Of a DNA stretch of 64,000 bases, positions 16,536 through 24,447 are shown one piece after another. The stretch is from the NCBI RefSeq assembly GCF_019083965.1, contig NZ_JAHRCY010000010.1:248001-312000 (forward strand). The letters run 5' to 3'. Position 1 is the stretch's first letter. The number at the start of each line of letters is the position of its first letter. The position numbers and the translations under genes were made by a program. This DNA comes from Catellatospora tritici. Its GTDB lineage: Bacteria > Actinomycetota > Actinomycetes > Mycobacteriales > Micromonosporaceae. The notes beneath the pieces are model-generated. The model ran no database searches. It had not been told where the DNA came from and saw nothing but the letters and a program-made list of their open reading frames with translations.

Positions 16536-17853
16536 GTTGTGGTTCCCATTCGTCGAGGTCGAGCAGGTCGGCGACGTCCACGCGCCGACCGGTGGCGATG
16601 GACTCGTTGGCGGACAGCCCGGTCAGCAGTGATCGGGCGCCGTCGAGCTGAGTCGCGGAGCGGGCCAGGGGGTCTTGCGCACCGCCGAACAACACCGCGG
16701 TCATCCGGGCGTCGGCGCCGCCGTGACCGGCGCGGTCGTACGCGGGCACCGGCACCTCCACCGGCTTCTCCCAGTACCGCCGCAGCCGCAGCGACACCCC
16801 GCCGGCCTCGGCGGCGGCCTCGGCCCCGTGCAGCGCGGCGCTGTGTCCCTTGACCGCCCCGGCCACCCCCGGCGCGACATGGTCGGACTCGACCACGTCC
16901 AACTCCAGCCGACCCCGGCTGCCGTTGAACGCGATCCGGTAGCCCTCCCACGGCGCGTACGCGGTGAGGTGGTACGACATCGTCGCGCCGCTGCGGTAGC
17001 GCACCAGCACGGCCATGTCGTCCTCGATGGACACCCCGGGGGCGAACACGTTGACGTCGCGGTGGTAGCCGTCGTGCGACTCGGCGTCGAGATAGAGCTC
17101 GGCCAGCGCGGGGTTGTCGGCCAGGTGCAGCGCGAACGGATCGCCGACGGCCGCGTCCGACCCGTGGGCGCGGGTGTAGTCGCGGGCGTAGCCGTGACGG
17201 GCGCCGTCGGAGCCGTACAGGAACAGCCGCCCCTCGGCGGTGACCCGCTCGGGAGTGCTGTCCAGCCACCAGTTGACCAGGTCGAAGTGGTGGGTGGCCT
17301 TGTGCACCAGCAGGCCGCCGGAGTTGGCCTTGTCGCGGTGCCAGCGGCGGAAGTAGTCCGCGCCATGGCGCACGTCGAGCAGCCATTCGAAGTGGACCGA
17401 GCCGACCTCGCCGATCTCACCGGCGGCCAGCAGCGCGCGCACCTGCTCGTGCACCGGATGGAACCGGTAGTTGAACGCCACCTTGACGCTGCCGCCGGTG
17501 CGTTTGGCGGCGTCGAGGATGCGGCGGCAGCGCGGCACGTCGACGGTCATCGGCTTCTCGGTGACCACCGAGCACCCGGCCTCCAGCGCGGCCACCACGT
17601 ACGTGTCGTGCGTGGCGTCGACCGAGCACACCACCAGGGTGTCCACTCGCTCCTTGACCAGCATCGCGGGCACGTCATCGGCGTGGTACGCCACGGCGGG
17701 CGGGGCACCGGCGGCGGACAGCCGCCGCTGCTGGGCTTCGATGCGGGCGGGGTTGACGTCGGCGAGCGCGACGAGTTCCCCGTACCGGGACAGAGCCTGG
17801 GCGAACATCTGGGCCCTCGCCCCGGTGCCGACGATCGCATACCGCTGGGACAT
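16528..17853 (-). CDS. Gfo/Idh/MocA-family oxidoreductase, first gene of uronate operon
   Basis: The 441-residue dehydrogenase has YAIVGTGARAQMFAQAL as its Rossmann loop, DVNPARIEA, DTLVVCSVDATHD, and the family's EKPM motif in VVTEKPMTVDVPRC (about 95-108). The middle part VKVAFNYRFHPVHEQVR and GLLVHKATHHFDLVNWWL is typical of the glycosyl-hydrolase-linked branch of the family. It may oxidise or reduce a glycoside or uronide released from pectin; the substrate is unknown. I chose the ATG at 17853 because GGGGAGG precedes it. A LacI operator lies 26 bases upstream, so this gene heads the repressed operon. Confidence 0.85.
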   Translation of the reverse strand: MSQRYAIVGTGARAQMFAQALSRYGELVALADVNPARIEAQQRRLSAAGAPPAVAYHADDVPAMLVKERVDTLVVCSVDATHDTYVVAALEAGCSVVTEKPMTVDVPRCRRILDAAKRTGGSVKVAFNYRFHPVHEQVRALLAAGEIGEVGSVHFEWLLDVRHGADYFRRWHRDKANSGGLLVHKATHHFDLVNWWLDSTPERVTAEGRLFLYGSDGARHGYARDYTRAHGSDAAVGDPFALHLADNPALAELYLDAESHDGYHRDVNVFAPGVSIEDDMAVLVRYRSGATMSYHLTAYAPWEGYRIAFNGSRGRLELDVVESDHVAPGVAGAVKGHSAALHGAEAAAEAGGVSLRLRRYWEKPVEVPVPAYDRAGHGGADARMTAVLFGGAQDPLARSATQLDGARSLLTGLSANESIATGRRVDVADLLDLDEWEPQHG

Positions 17854-17876
17854 CAGGCCTCCCCGTCGTGGACGGC

Positions 17877-17924
17877 TACAAACGTTTGCAGCAGAACCAA
17901 CCATCGTCCCCGCGAACCTGTCAA
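17877..17924 (-). promoter_or_regulatory. Promoter and LacI operator of the uronate operon
   Basis: CAAACGTTTG (17879-17888) inside TACAAACGTTTGCA is a CG-centred LacI-family palindrome. On the leftward strand a TTGACA box (complement of 17919-17924) precedes a weak TTGGTT at 17895-17900 with 18-bp spacing, and the operator lies just downstream of it. This fits repression by steric block. Confidence 0.6.
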
Positions 17925-18002
17925 TCCCCGGCGGCGAGTCAGTCCTATTTCTTCGCTTTCATCCGGGTGTAAGTGCCGTCGAGGTCCATCCCCGCAACGG
18001 GA

Positions 18003-18047
18003 TTGACATCTTCGACCGTTGACACGGGAGCAACCGTTTGCAACATT
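18003..18047 (+). promoter_or_regulatory. Promoter and LacI operator of the lacI/transporter operon
   Basis: TTGACA at 18019-18024 and AACATT at 18042-18047 are 17 bases apart. The palindrome CAACCGTTTG (18031-18040) sits between the boxes, the classical place for repression. A second TTGACA lies at 18003-18008. The core matches the sites at 17879 and 11323. Confidence 0.6.
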
Positions 18048-18076
18048 AGGGCACCACCGAGAGCGAAGGAGCCCCA

Positions 18077-19123
18077 GTGCCGGTCACGATTCGCGACGTC
18101 GCCCGAGCCAGCGGGGTGCACGTCTCCACCGTGTCGCGGGCCTTCTCCGCACCACACCTGGTCAATCCGGAGACCCGCACGCATGTGCTCGGCGTCGCCG
18201 AGGAGCTGGGTTACCGTCCGAACCGGGCGGCACGGGCGCTGATCACGGGCCGGACGCACAATATCGGCCTGATCGTGGCCGACATCGCCAACCCGTTCTT
18301 CCCGCCGCTGATCAAGGCGGCGGAGAGCCACGCCCGCAGCCGCGACTACCACGTCTTCGTCGCCGACACCAGCGAGGACGCGGGCGTCGAGGAGGAGCTG
18401 GTGCTGGCGCTGGCCAAGCAGGTCGACGGCATCGTGCTGTGCAGCCCGCGCATGAGCAACACCCAGATCGAGCAACTGTCTCGCGAGGTCCCGCTGGTCG
18501 TGGTCAACCGCCCGGTGCCGGGCCTGCCCGCTGTGGTGATGGATCTCGGCCAGGGCGCCCGACTGGCCGTGGAACACCTGGTGGCCCTGGGCCACCGGCA
18601 CATCTCGCTGCTAGGCGGCCCGCGCGGCTCGTGGACCAACCGCGAGATCCGCCGCGCGGCGACCCTGGCCGCGCGCACGGCGGGTGCCGAGTTGACCGTG
18701 TTGGGGCCCAACCCGCCTACGGAGGAGGGCGGTGCGGCTCAGGCCGACGCCGTTCTGCGGGTGGGGGCCACGGCGGTGCTCGCCTACAACGATCTCATGG
18801 CGGTGGGCCTCATCGACGCCCTCGACCACAACGGGGTGAAGGTGCCCGATCAGATCAGTGTCGTCGGCATAGACGACACCGCGCTGAGCCGACGCATCCG
18901 CCCCATGCTGACGACGGTGGCCACCCCCACGGGGGCCGCCGGACGGGCGGCCGTCGACATGCTGCTCCAGCATGGCGACGACCGCCGCACCACCGCACTG
19001 GTAACGCTGCAGACCGAATTGGTCATCCGCGATTCGTCAGGCCCGGGCCCGCATCGCACTGCGGGCCCGGGTCGGCGGCAGGGGCCGCCACCTGACGGTG
19101 TCGCCCTGACAAGCAGGGAGTGA
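18077..19123 (+). CDS. LacI-family transcriptional regulator of the pectin/uronate locus
   Basis: This 348-residue regulator has an N-terminal LacI helix-turn-helix (VTIRDVARASGVHVSTVSRAF, residues 3-23) with the hinge region, and a periplasmic-binding-protein-like effector domain (IGLIVADIANPFFPPLIKAAE to YNDLMAVGLIDAL and VVGIDDTALSRRI). The GTG start follows GAAGGAG. The typical family end (TELVIRDSS) is followed by about 27 unusual residues encoded over a perfect hairpin. It is divergent from the uronate operon and 6 bases from the transporter lipoprotein gene. Operators flank the intergenic region, so it probably represses both sides and itself, with a uronate or oligogalacturonide as inducer. 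Confidence 0.9.
   Translation: MPVTIRDVARASGVHVSTVSRAFSAPHLVNPETRTHVLGVAEELGYRPNRAARALITGRTHNIGLIVADIANPFFPPLIKAAESHARSRDYHVFVADTSEDAGVEEELVLALAKQVDGIVLCSPRMSNTQIEQLSREVPLVVVNRPVPGLPAVVMDLGQGARLAVEHLVALGHRHISLLGGPRGSWTNREIRRAATLAARTAGAELTVLGPNPPTEEGGAAQADAVLRVGATAVLAYNDLMAVGLIDALDHNGVKVPDQISVVGIDDTALSRRIRPMLTTVATPTGAAGRAAVDMLLQHGDDRRTTALVTLQTELVIRDSSGPGPHRTAGPGRRQGPPPDGVALTSRE
19042..19071 (+). terminator. Hairpin inside the 3' end of lacI, possible attenuator
   Basis: Perfect 11-bp arms CCCGGGCCCGC (19042-19052) and GCGGGCCCGGG (19061-19071) with an 8-nt loop lie within the last codons of lacI, 59 bases before the transporter gene. The hairpin may reduce read-through between regulator and transporter. 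Confidence 0.5.
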
Positions 19124-19129
19124 TAGCTA

Positions 19130-20488
19130 ATGCACCCAGCGACACCCGCGCCGGCCGGTACGCCGGCGCAGCACCACGGTAGCCTGCCCACGGCCGGCTG
19201 GAATCGCCGCCACCTGCTGCGCACGCTCGCCGGCGCGGCTCTGGCCGTTCCGGCGGCAGGGCTGCTGGCCGCTTGTGGCGACGACGAGCCCGCCACGGAC
19301 CCGAACGCCAAGGTCAACATCTCGTTCTTCTGGTGGGGTGGCGAGGCTCGGGCCAAGCTCACCGAGGAAGCGCTCAAGCTCTACACCTCCAAGCACTCCA
19401 ACGTCACCATCACGCCGACCTGGCAGGCCTTCACCGGCTACTACGACAAGCTGGCCACGATCGCCGCGGGCGGCAACGCCCCCGACATCTTCCAGCTCGA
19501 CGACAACGGCCTGGCCGAGTACGCGGGCCGTAACGTCACCCTGGACCTGTCGAAGTACACCGGCAACGGCAAGATCGACGTGTCCAAGCACCCGGAGAGC
19601 CTGACCAAGTACGGCCAGCTCGCGGGCAAGCAGGTCGCCATCGCCACCGGCGAGAACACCCCGGCGATCGTCTACGACAAGACCACCCTGGCCGCGCTGG
19701 GCGTGGACGCGCCGCAGATCGGCTGGACCTACGACCAGATCATCACCTGGGCGGCGGGCGTCAGCGCCAAGAAGCCCGGCTACTACGGGATGATGGACCC
19801 CAGCGCCGACTACAAGGCGCTGTGGCTGTGGCTGCGGGCGCAGGGCAAGGAGTTCTACGACGGCCCGAAGCTCGCCTTCACCGAGGCCGACCTGACCTCC
19901 TGGTTCAAGCTGTGGGTCGACGCCCGTGCCAAGGGCGCCACCCCGCCGGCCGACCTCGTGCACGAGGCCGTCGACGGCAGCGTGACCAAGCAGCTCGTGG
20001 TCACCGGCAAGGCGGCGGTGTCGTTCATGTGGTCCAACCAGCTCTCCGAGATGCAGAAGGCCACCAAGAGCGACCTGGGCATGACGGCGTACCCCGGTGA
20101 CCCGAAGGGGCAGTGGGCGCGCGCGTCGACCTACTGGGCGGGCTCGCGCACGACCAAGTCGCCCGAGGTGGTCGCCGACATCATCAACTTCCTGGTCAAC
20201 GACGTCGAGGCGGGCAAGATCCTCGGCGTGGACCGCGGCCTGCCCAACAACCTGGACGTGCGCAAGGCCGTCTCCGACGGGCTGACCGACCAGAAGATGA
20301 AGGACACGGTCGCGTTCGAGAACGAGATCGCGCCCAAGTTCGGCCCGGCCCCCGCGCCGCCGCCGAAGGGCCACAGCGGTCTGCGCAACACGCTGCGCGA
20401 CATCGCCGAGACGGTGACGTACGGCAAGCAGGCCCCCGAGGCCGCCGCCAAGCAGTTCTTCACCGAGGCTGCCGCCAAGCTGGCCTGA
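19130..20488 (+). CDS. Sugar ABC transporter substrate-binding lipoprotein (CUT1 family)
   Basis: The 452-residue extracellular solute-binding protein (family 1) has a twin-arginine-like signal (NRRHLLRTLAG, 25-35) and a lipobox LAAC with the lipid-modified Cys at 49. The mature part shows the usual SBP pattern: NISFFWWGG, TWQAFTGYYDKLATIAAGGNAPDIFQLDDNGLAEYA, and IVYDKTTLAALGVD. It should bind a pectin-derived oligosaccharide or uronide, judged only from its neighbours. GGGAG stands upstream of the ATG. It is followed by a large hairpin and then two permease genes. No ATPase gene is present, as is usual for actinobacterial CUT1 systems that share one. Confidence 0.9.
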   Translation: MHPATPAPAGTPAQHHGSLPTAGWNRRHLLRTLAGAALAVPAAGLLAACGDDEPATDPNAKVNISFFWWGGEARAKLTEEALKLYTSKHSNVTITPTWQAFTGYYDKLATIAAGGNAPDIFQLDDNGLAEYAGRNVTLDLSKYTGNGKIDVSKHPESLTKYGQLAGKQVAIATGENTPAIVYDKTTLAALGVDAPQIGWTYDQIITWAAGVSAKKPGYYGMMDPSADYKALWLWLRAQGKEFYDGPKLAFTEADLTSWFKLWVDARAKGATPPADLVHEAVDGSVTKQLVVTGKAAVSFMWSNQLSEMQKATKSDLGMTAYPGDPKGQWARASTYWAGSRTTKSPEVVADIINFLVNDVEAGKILGVDRGLPNNLDVRKAVSDGLTDQKMKDTVAFENEIAPKFGPAPAPPPKGHSGLRNTLRDIAETVTYGKQAPEAAAKQFFTEAAAKLA

Positions 20489-20493
20489 GCCGC

Positions 20494-20542
20494 CCCCTGA
20501 TCGGCCACGACCCCTCCCTACGGGGCCGTGGCCGATCAGGGG
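20494..20542 (+). terminator. Large intercistronic hairpin after the substrate-binding protein gene
   Basis: Perfect 16-bp arms CCCCTGATCGGCCACG (20494-20509) and 20527-20542, plus a further CCCC/GGGG pairing inside, form a very stable stem right after the stop. It lacks a T-run. In transporter operons such stems keep lipoprotein mRNA stable or limit read-through into the permeases. Confidence 0.75.
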
Positions 20543-20579
20543 AGTCCGCTGTCCCATGTTCCTAGGAAGGAGAGGCGAC

Positions 20580-21560
20580 GTGGTTCTCGCCACGGCGACG
20601 CGGCCCGAGGCCGCTTCGACCCCGCCCGCGCCGCCCCGCCGGCGATCGCGCGGCAATCCGGGCCGGCGCCAGGAAGGCCTGGCCGGGTACGTGTTCCTGT
20701 CCCCGTGGCTGATCGGCCTGATGGTCATCACCGCGTTCCCGGTGCTGTTCTCGCTCTACTTGAGCTTCACCAACTACGACATCCTGTCCAGCTGGGACAT
20801 GCTGGAATGGGTCGGCACCGCCAACTACGAGAAGATCTTCACCACTGACCCGATCTTCTGGAAGTCGGTGCGGGTCACCCTCACCTACGCCCTGATCGCG
20901 ATCCCGCTCAAGCTCTCCGCCTCGCTGGGCGTGGCGCTGCTGCTCAACCGGGAGCGGCGCGGCATCGGCCTGTTCCGCAGCGCGTTCTACCTGCCGTCGC
21001 TGCTGGGCGGCTCGGTCGCGCTGGCACTGGTGTGGGTCGCCATCTTCAACGGCGACGGCTCGTTCAACAGCTTCCTGTCGCTGTTCGGTATCCAGGGCGA
21101 GCCGTGGATCAACGACCCCGACTGGGCGCTGGGCACCCTGATGGTGCTGTCGGTGTGGCAGTTCGGCGGCCCGATGGTCATCTTCCTGGCCGGGCTCAAG
21201 CAGGTGCCGGTCGAGCTGTACGAGGCCGCCTCCGTCGACGGCGCCAGCCGCGTCCGCCAGTTCTTCCACGTCACGCTGCCGATGCTGTCGCCGGTGATCT
21301 TCTTCAACCTGGTGCTGGAGACGATCCACGGCTTCCAGGGCTTCACCTCGGCGTTCGTCATCAGCAACGGCACCGGCGGACCCGTCTACTCCACCAAGAT
21401 CTACACCTTGATGATCTACGACAAGGGCTTCACCGACTTCCAGATGGGCTACGCCTCCGCGCTGGCCTGGATCTTCCTGGTCGCGATCGGCCTGATCACC
21501 GTGGTCTTCTTCAGCACCGGCCGGTTCTGGGTGCACTACTCCGACGGAGGCGAATCATGA
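20580..21560 (+). CDS. Sugar ABC transporter permease (MalF-type)
   Basis: The 326-residue inner-membrane permease has an Arg/Pro-rich cytoplasmic N-terminus and six hydrophobic segments beginning with YVFLSPWLIGLMVITAFPVLFSLYLSF. The EAA loop that contacts the ATPase is clear: YEAASVDGASRVRQFFHVTLPMLSP. I prefer the GTG at 20580, which has AAGGAGAGG upstream, over the in-frame ATG at 20556. It overlaps the next permease gene by ATGA (21557-21560), as expected for a heterodimeric membrane channel. Together with the lipoprotein at 19130 it imports the sugar. Confidence 0.9.
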   Translation: MVLATATRPEAASTPPAPPRRRSRGNPGRRQEGLAGYVFLSPWLIGLMVITAFPVLFSLYLSFTNYDILSSWDMLEWVGTANYEKIFTTDPIFWKSVRVTLTYALIAIPLKLSASLGVALLLNRERRGIGLFRSAFYLPSLLGGSVALALVWVAIFNGDGSFNSFLSLFGIQGEPWINDPDWALGTLMVLSVWQFGGPMVIFLAGLKQVPVELYEAASVDGASRVRQFFHVTLPMLSPVIFFNLVLETIHGFQGFTSAFVISNGTGGPVYSTKIYTLMIYDKGFTDFQMGYASALAWIFLVAIGLITVVFFSTGRFWVHYSDGGES

Positions 21561-22390
21561 CCCGCCTGCGCAGCCTGTCCCGGGTGGCGATGCTGCTGCT
21601 CGTGCTGGCCGTGGTGCTGTACCCGCTGATCTGGGTGCTCGGCTCGGCACTGAAGTCGCCCACCGAGATCACCAGCAACCAGTCGATCTGGCCGGAGGAG
21701 GTGACCTGGGGCAACTTCACCGTCGGCTGGGGTTACATCCCCGGCGTCAGCTTCGGCCGGTTCTTCTGGAACAGCTTCCTCATCGCCGGGGCGTCGGTGC
21801 TGGCCAACTGCGTGTCGTGCCTGCTCACCGCGTACGCGTTCGCGCGGCTGAAGTTCTTCGGCCGGCGCGTCTGGTTCGGCCTGATGATCGTGACCCTGCT
21901 GCTGCCGGGACACGTCCTGATCATCCCGCAGTACGTCATGTTCCACGAGTTCGGCTGGGTCGACACCCCGCTGCCGTTGATCGTGCCCAAGCTGCTGGCC
22001 ACCGAGGCGTTCTTCGTGTTCCTCATGGTGCAGTTCATGCGGGGCATCCCGCGGGAACTCGACGACGCGGCGAAGATCGACGGCAGTGGCCCGTACCGCA
22101 TCTTCTGGCACGTCATCGCGCCGCTGGCCCGACCGGCCCTGATCACCACGGCGATCTTCTCGTTCATCTGGACCTGGAACGACTTCTTCGCCCAGCTGGT
22201 CTACCTGCCCAGCGTGCCCAGCTACACCGTGCCCGTCGCGCTGCGGCTGTTCGTCGACTCCAGCGGCCAGACCTCGCTCGGGCCGATGCTGGCCATGTCG
22301 GTGCTGTCACTCCTGCCGGTGTTCCTGTTCTTCCTGGCCTTCCAGCGGTTCCTGGTCCAGGGCATCAGCACCAGCGGACTCAAGGGCTGA
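21557..22390 (+). CDS. Sugar ABC transporter permease (MalG-type)
   Basis: The 277-residue permease has six transmembrane segments. It begins with VAMLLLVLAVVLYPLIWVLGSALKSP, typical of CUT1 MalG-like subunits, and the EAA loop is LDDAAKIDGSGPYRIFWHVIAPLARPAL. It ends with the family's SGLKG tail. The ATG overlaps the stop of the preceding permease gene, so the pair is made in equal amounts. It forms the translocation channel with that protein. The required ATPase subunit is not in this operon and is probably a shared MsiK-like protein elsewhere in the genome. Confidence 0.9.
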   Translation: MTRLRSLSRVAMLLLVLAVVLYPLIWVLGSALKSPTEITSNQSIWPEEVTWGNFTVGWGYIPGVSFGRFFWNSFLIAGASVLANCVSCLLTAYAFARLKFFGRRVWFGLMIVTLLLPGHVLIIPQYVMFHEFGWVDTPLPLIVPKLLATEAFFVFLMVQFMRGIPRELDDAAKIDGSGPYRIFWHVIAPLARPALITTAIFSFIWTWNDFFAQLVYLPSVPSYTVPVALRLFVDSSGQTSLGPMLAMSVLSLLPVFLFFLAFQRFLVQGISTSGLKG

Positions 22391-22391
22391 C

Positions 22392-22970
22392 ATGAACACC
22401 ACCTCCGGCACCGACTGGCGCGACACCCTGCGTGACGCCGCCGACCTGGCCCTGGCCGGGATCGTCGTCACCGTCGCGGCGCTGCCCGTGCTCACCGCCG
22501 GGGCCGCGCTGGCCACCGGTGCCGAGGCCGTACACCTGCGTTTCGCCGAGGGCCGCTGGCCGGCCCTCGGCGACCTGGTGCGGATCTTCGGCCGCCGCCT
22601 GCTGCCCGGCGCCGCCGCGGTGCTCGCGGTCCTGACCGCCGCGTCGCTGCTGGCGCTCAACGTGTGGTGGCTGCGGTCGGGCGCCGTGCCCGGCGGTGGG
22701 CCGCTGCTGGTCGCGACCTATGCCGTCGGGGTCGCGCTGACCGGCGCGGTCGCCCTCACCGTCCCCCTGCTCGGCCGGGGGTACGGCTACCGCCGGGCCC
22801 TGCGCACCGCGTTCACCCGGCCGCCCCTGATCGCCGCCGCGGGCGCGATAGTCCTGCTCGCGGCGCTGCTCGGCACTCTGCTGCCGGTCACCGCCCCGCT
22901 GCTGGTCGGCTACGTCCTGCTCGCGCTGTACGCCCTCGCCGCCCGCGACCGCCCGCTCCGCACCGTGTGA
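22392..22970 (+). CDS. YesL-like (DUF624) membrane protein
   Basis: The protein has 192 residues and four or five hydrophobic segments (AGIVVTVAALPVLTAGAAL, LLPGAAAVLAVLTAASLLALNVWW, LLVATYAVGVALTGAVALTVPLL, LIAAAGAIVLLAALLGTL). It starts one base after the stop of the MalG-type permease. Small YesL/DUF624 membrane proteins commonly sit at the end of CUT1 sugar transporter operons, for example in pectin and rhamnogalacturonan loci, but their role is not known. The family call rests on context, size and the GAALATGAEAVHL segment, so it is moderate. The operon ends here. Confidence 0.65.
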   Translation: MNTTSGTDWRDTLRDAADLALAGIVVTVAALPVLTAGAALATGAEAVHLRFAEGRWPALGDLVRIFGRRLLPGAAAVLAVLTAASLLALNVWWLRSGAVPGGGPLLVATYAVGVALTGAVALTVPLLGRGYGYRRALRTAFTRPPLIAAAGAIVLLAALLGTLLPVTAPLLVGYVLLALYALAARDRPLRTV

Positions 22971-23142
22971 CCGCGCGTAGGACGTTGCTTCGGCACCGCT
23001 TCTCGCCCGGTAAGTGACCGCTGGCAGAGATCTTGCGCCTCTCGCCCTCGACATGATCGCCGCTGGCCGGTCGAAACCTCAGCGATCTCTGACGGCGCCC
23101 GGAAACTGACCGACAACCGTGATCTTCGAGCCCTCGCCCCAC

Positions 23143-23209
23143 GTTGATCGCTGTGAGCGGTCAGAACAGCGGGGTTTGGGCGAGGTTCTGACCGCTCACA
23201 GCGATCAAC
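23143..23209. repeat. Perfect 25-bp inverted repeat
   Basis: Arms 23143-23167 (GTTGATCGCTGTGAGCGGTC...) and 23185-23209 are perfect complements with a 17-nt loop. The rest of the gap 22971-23338 holds a looser palindrome (AGAGATC near 23027 and GATCTCT near 23081) with related ACCGCTG words. I see no gene in this stretch. It may serve as terminator of the transporter operon or be a mobile palindrome. Confidence 0.85.
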
Positions 23210-23338
23210 CCCGGCCGCCCCGATCTCGCCGACGACCGGCGCCGTCGGACGGCCGTGACCGCCCCGGTCGGGCTGCCGTCTGCGCGGGCGGCGTCGGCGC
23301 TCGATCGGCGTGACTGCCTGGCCGGTATCGTCACCGAC

Positions 23339-24028
23339 ATGACTGTGCGCGTGCTCGGTGTCGATGCGTGCAAGGCAGGTTGGGTGGGGATCCTGCTGCA
23401 CGGTGAGCAGGTTTCGGCATGCTTCGGCGTGACCATCGCCGAGCTGGTGGCCGTGGCGGAGGCGGCCGGTCCGGTCGCGGTGGTCGGTATCGACATTCCC
23501 GTCGGTCTACCGGACCGCGGCCGACGGGCCGCCGATGTGCTGGCCCGCACCCAGGCCGGGCCGCGCTGGGCGTCGATCTTCATGACGCCGGTCCGCACCG
23601 CGCTGGAGGCCGAGGGGCATGCCGAGGCGATCCGGCGCAACCGCGAGGTCGCGGCGGAGGGCGTCTCCGCCCAGGCATACGGCCTGCGTTCGAAGATCCT
23701 CGACGTGGACAGCTGGGTACGCGGCCAGGGCCGCCGTGTCGTCGAGGTCCACCCCGAGCTGTCTTTCGCGGCCATGGCCGGCGGTCCGCTCGCCTCGGGT
23801 AAGACCACGTGGGCGGGTTCGGAGCAGCGTCGTGCGCTGCTTGCCGGAGCCGGGCTCAATCTCGTCGGTGAGCTGGGACCGGCCGGTCAACTGGCCCGGG
23901 TGGACGATGTGCTCGACGCCGCCGCCGCTGCCTGGTCTGCCCGGCGGGTGGCGGACGGCGTGGCCGTCTGCGTGCCCGCCGAGCCGGAGTTCTTCAGCGA
24001 CGGCCTGCCCGCCGCGATCTGGACCTGA
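23339..24028 (+). CDS. DUF429-family protein
   Basis: The protein has 229 residues with the DUF429 layout. It opens with VRVLGVDACKAGWVGILL, an RNase H-like first strand with the D-x-(C/A)-x-x-GW motif, and continues with VVGIDIPVGLPDRGRRAADVLAR, SIFMTPVRTALE, VEVHPELSFAAMAGGPL, and a final DDVLDAAAAAWSARRVADG. The conserved acidic residues suggest a nuclease-like or phosphotransfer fold, but the function of the family is unknown. I chose the ATG at 23339, which places the first strand at the N-terminus; no good ribosome site is visible, and an upstream extension to 23255 seems non-coding. Confidence 0.75.
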   Translation: MTVRVLGVDACKAGWVGILLHGEQVSACFGVTIAELVAVAEAAGPVAVVGIDIPVGLPDRGRRAADVLARTQAGPRWASIFMTPVRTALEAEGHAEAIRRNREVAAEGVSAQAYGLRSKILDVDSWVRGQGRRVVEVHPELSFAAMAGGPLASGKTTWAGSEQRRALLAGAGLNLVGELGPAGQLARVDDVLDAAAAAWSARRVADGVAVCVPAEPEFFSDGLPAAIWT

Positions 24029-24029
24029 G

Positions 24030-24315
24030 TCAGAGCTCGGGCAGCCGCTCGCCCGGCCGGGGCGGCCGCCGGTTGTCCAGCCAGAACGCGTACCCGCGCA
24101 GTAGGCGCCGAGCCCGTCGGCGAGGTACGCGGCGTAGTCGTCGAGGCCCCGCGCCACCTGCTGACCCGGCCGGGGACGTTGTGCCAGTCGCGTTCGGGCC
24201 ATCGACCGAGAAGATATTCGTCCAGCTCGGGCCAGAAGATCTGAGTGCCGTTGCGGCCGTGTCCGAAGAGTCGCCCGACTGATCCGGTCACCGCCGTCAT
24301 CGGATCCCAGTACAT
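24030..24315 (-). pseudogene. Small hypothetical gene broken by two frameshifts
   Basis: From an ATG at 24315 the frame reads MYWDPMTAVTGSVGRLFGHG, then NGTQIFWPELDEYLLGRWPERDWHNVPG, after which it becomes low-complexity. The natural continuation appears in the next frame as QQVARGLDDYAAYLADGLGAY (about 24165-24100). It then shifts again to LRGYAFWLDNRRPPRPGERL and PEL with a stop at 24030. Joined, this gives a plausible protein of about 95 residues. Two indels, near 24165 and 24100, break it. It is either a decayed gene or has sequencing errors. I recognise no family. Codon bias is consistent across the three pieces. Confidence 0.55.
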
Positions 24316-24447
24316 CGGGCCTCCCGGCGTCGGAGTGGTGGATCCGGGCCGAGACCTGGCAGTGGACGGCGTCCGGTGCGGTCCGGCGGTGGTCGGGAGC
24401 GCACGCTGGAAGAAGACAGGGCCGCCATCAGCCCAAACAATCCATTC

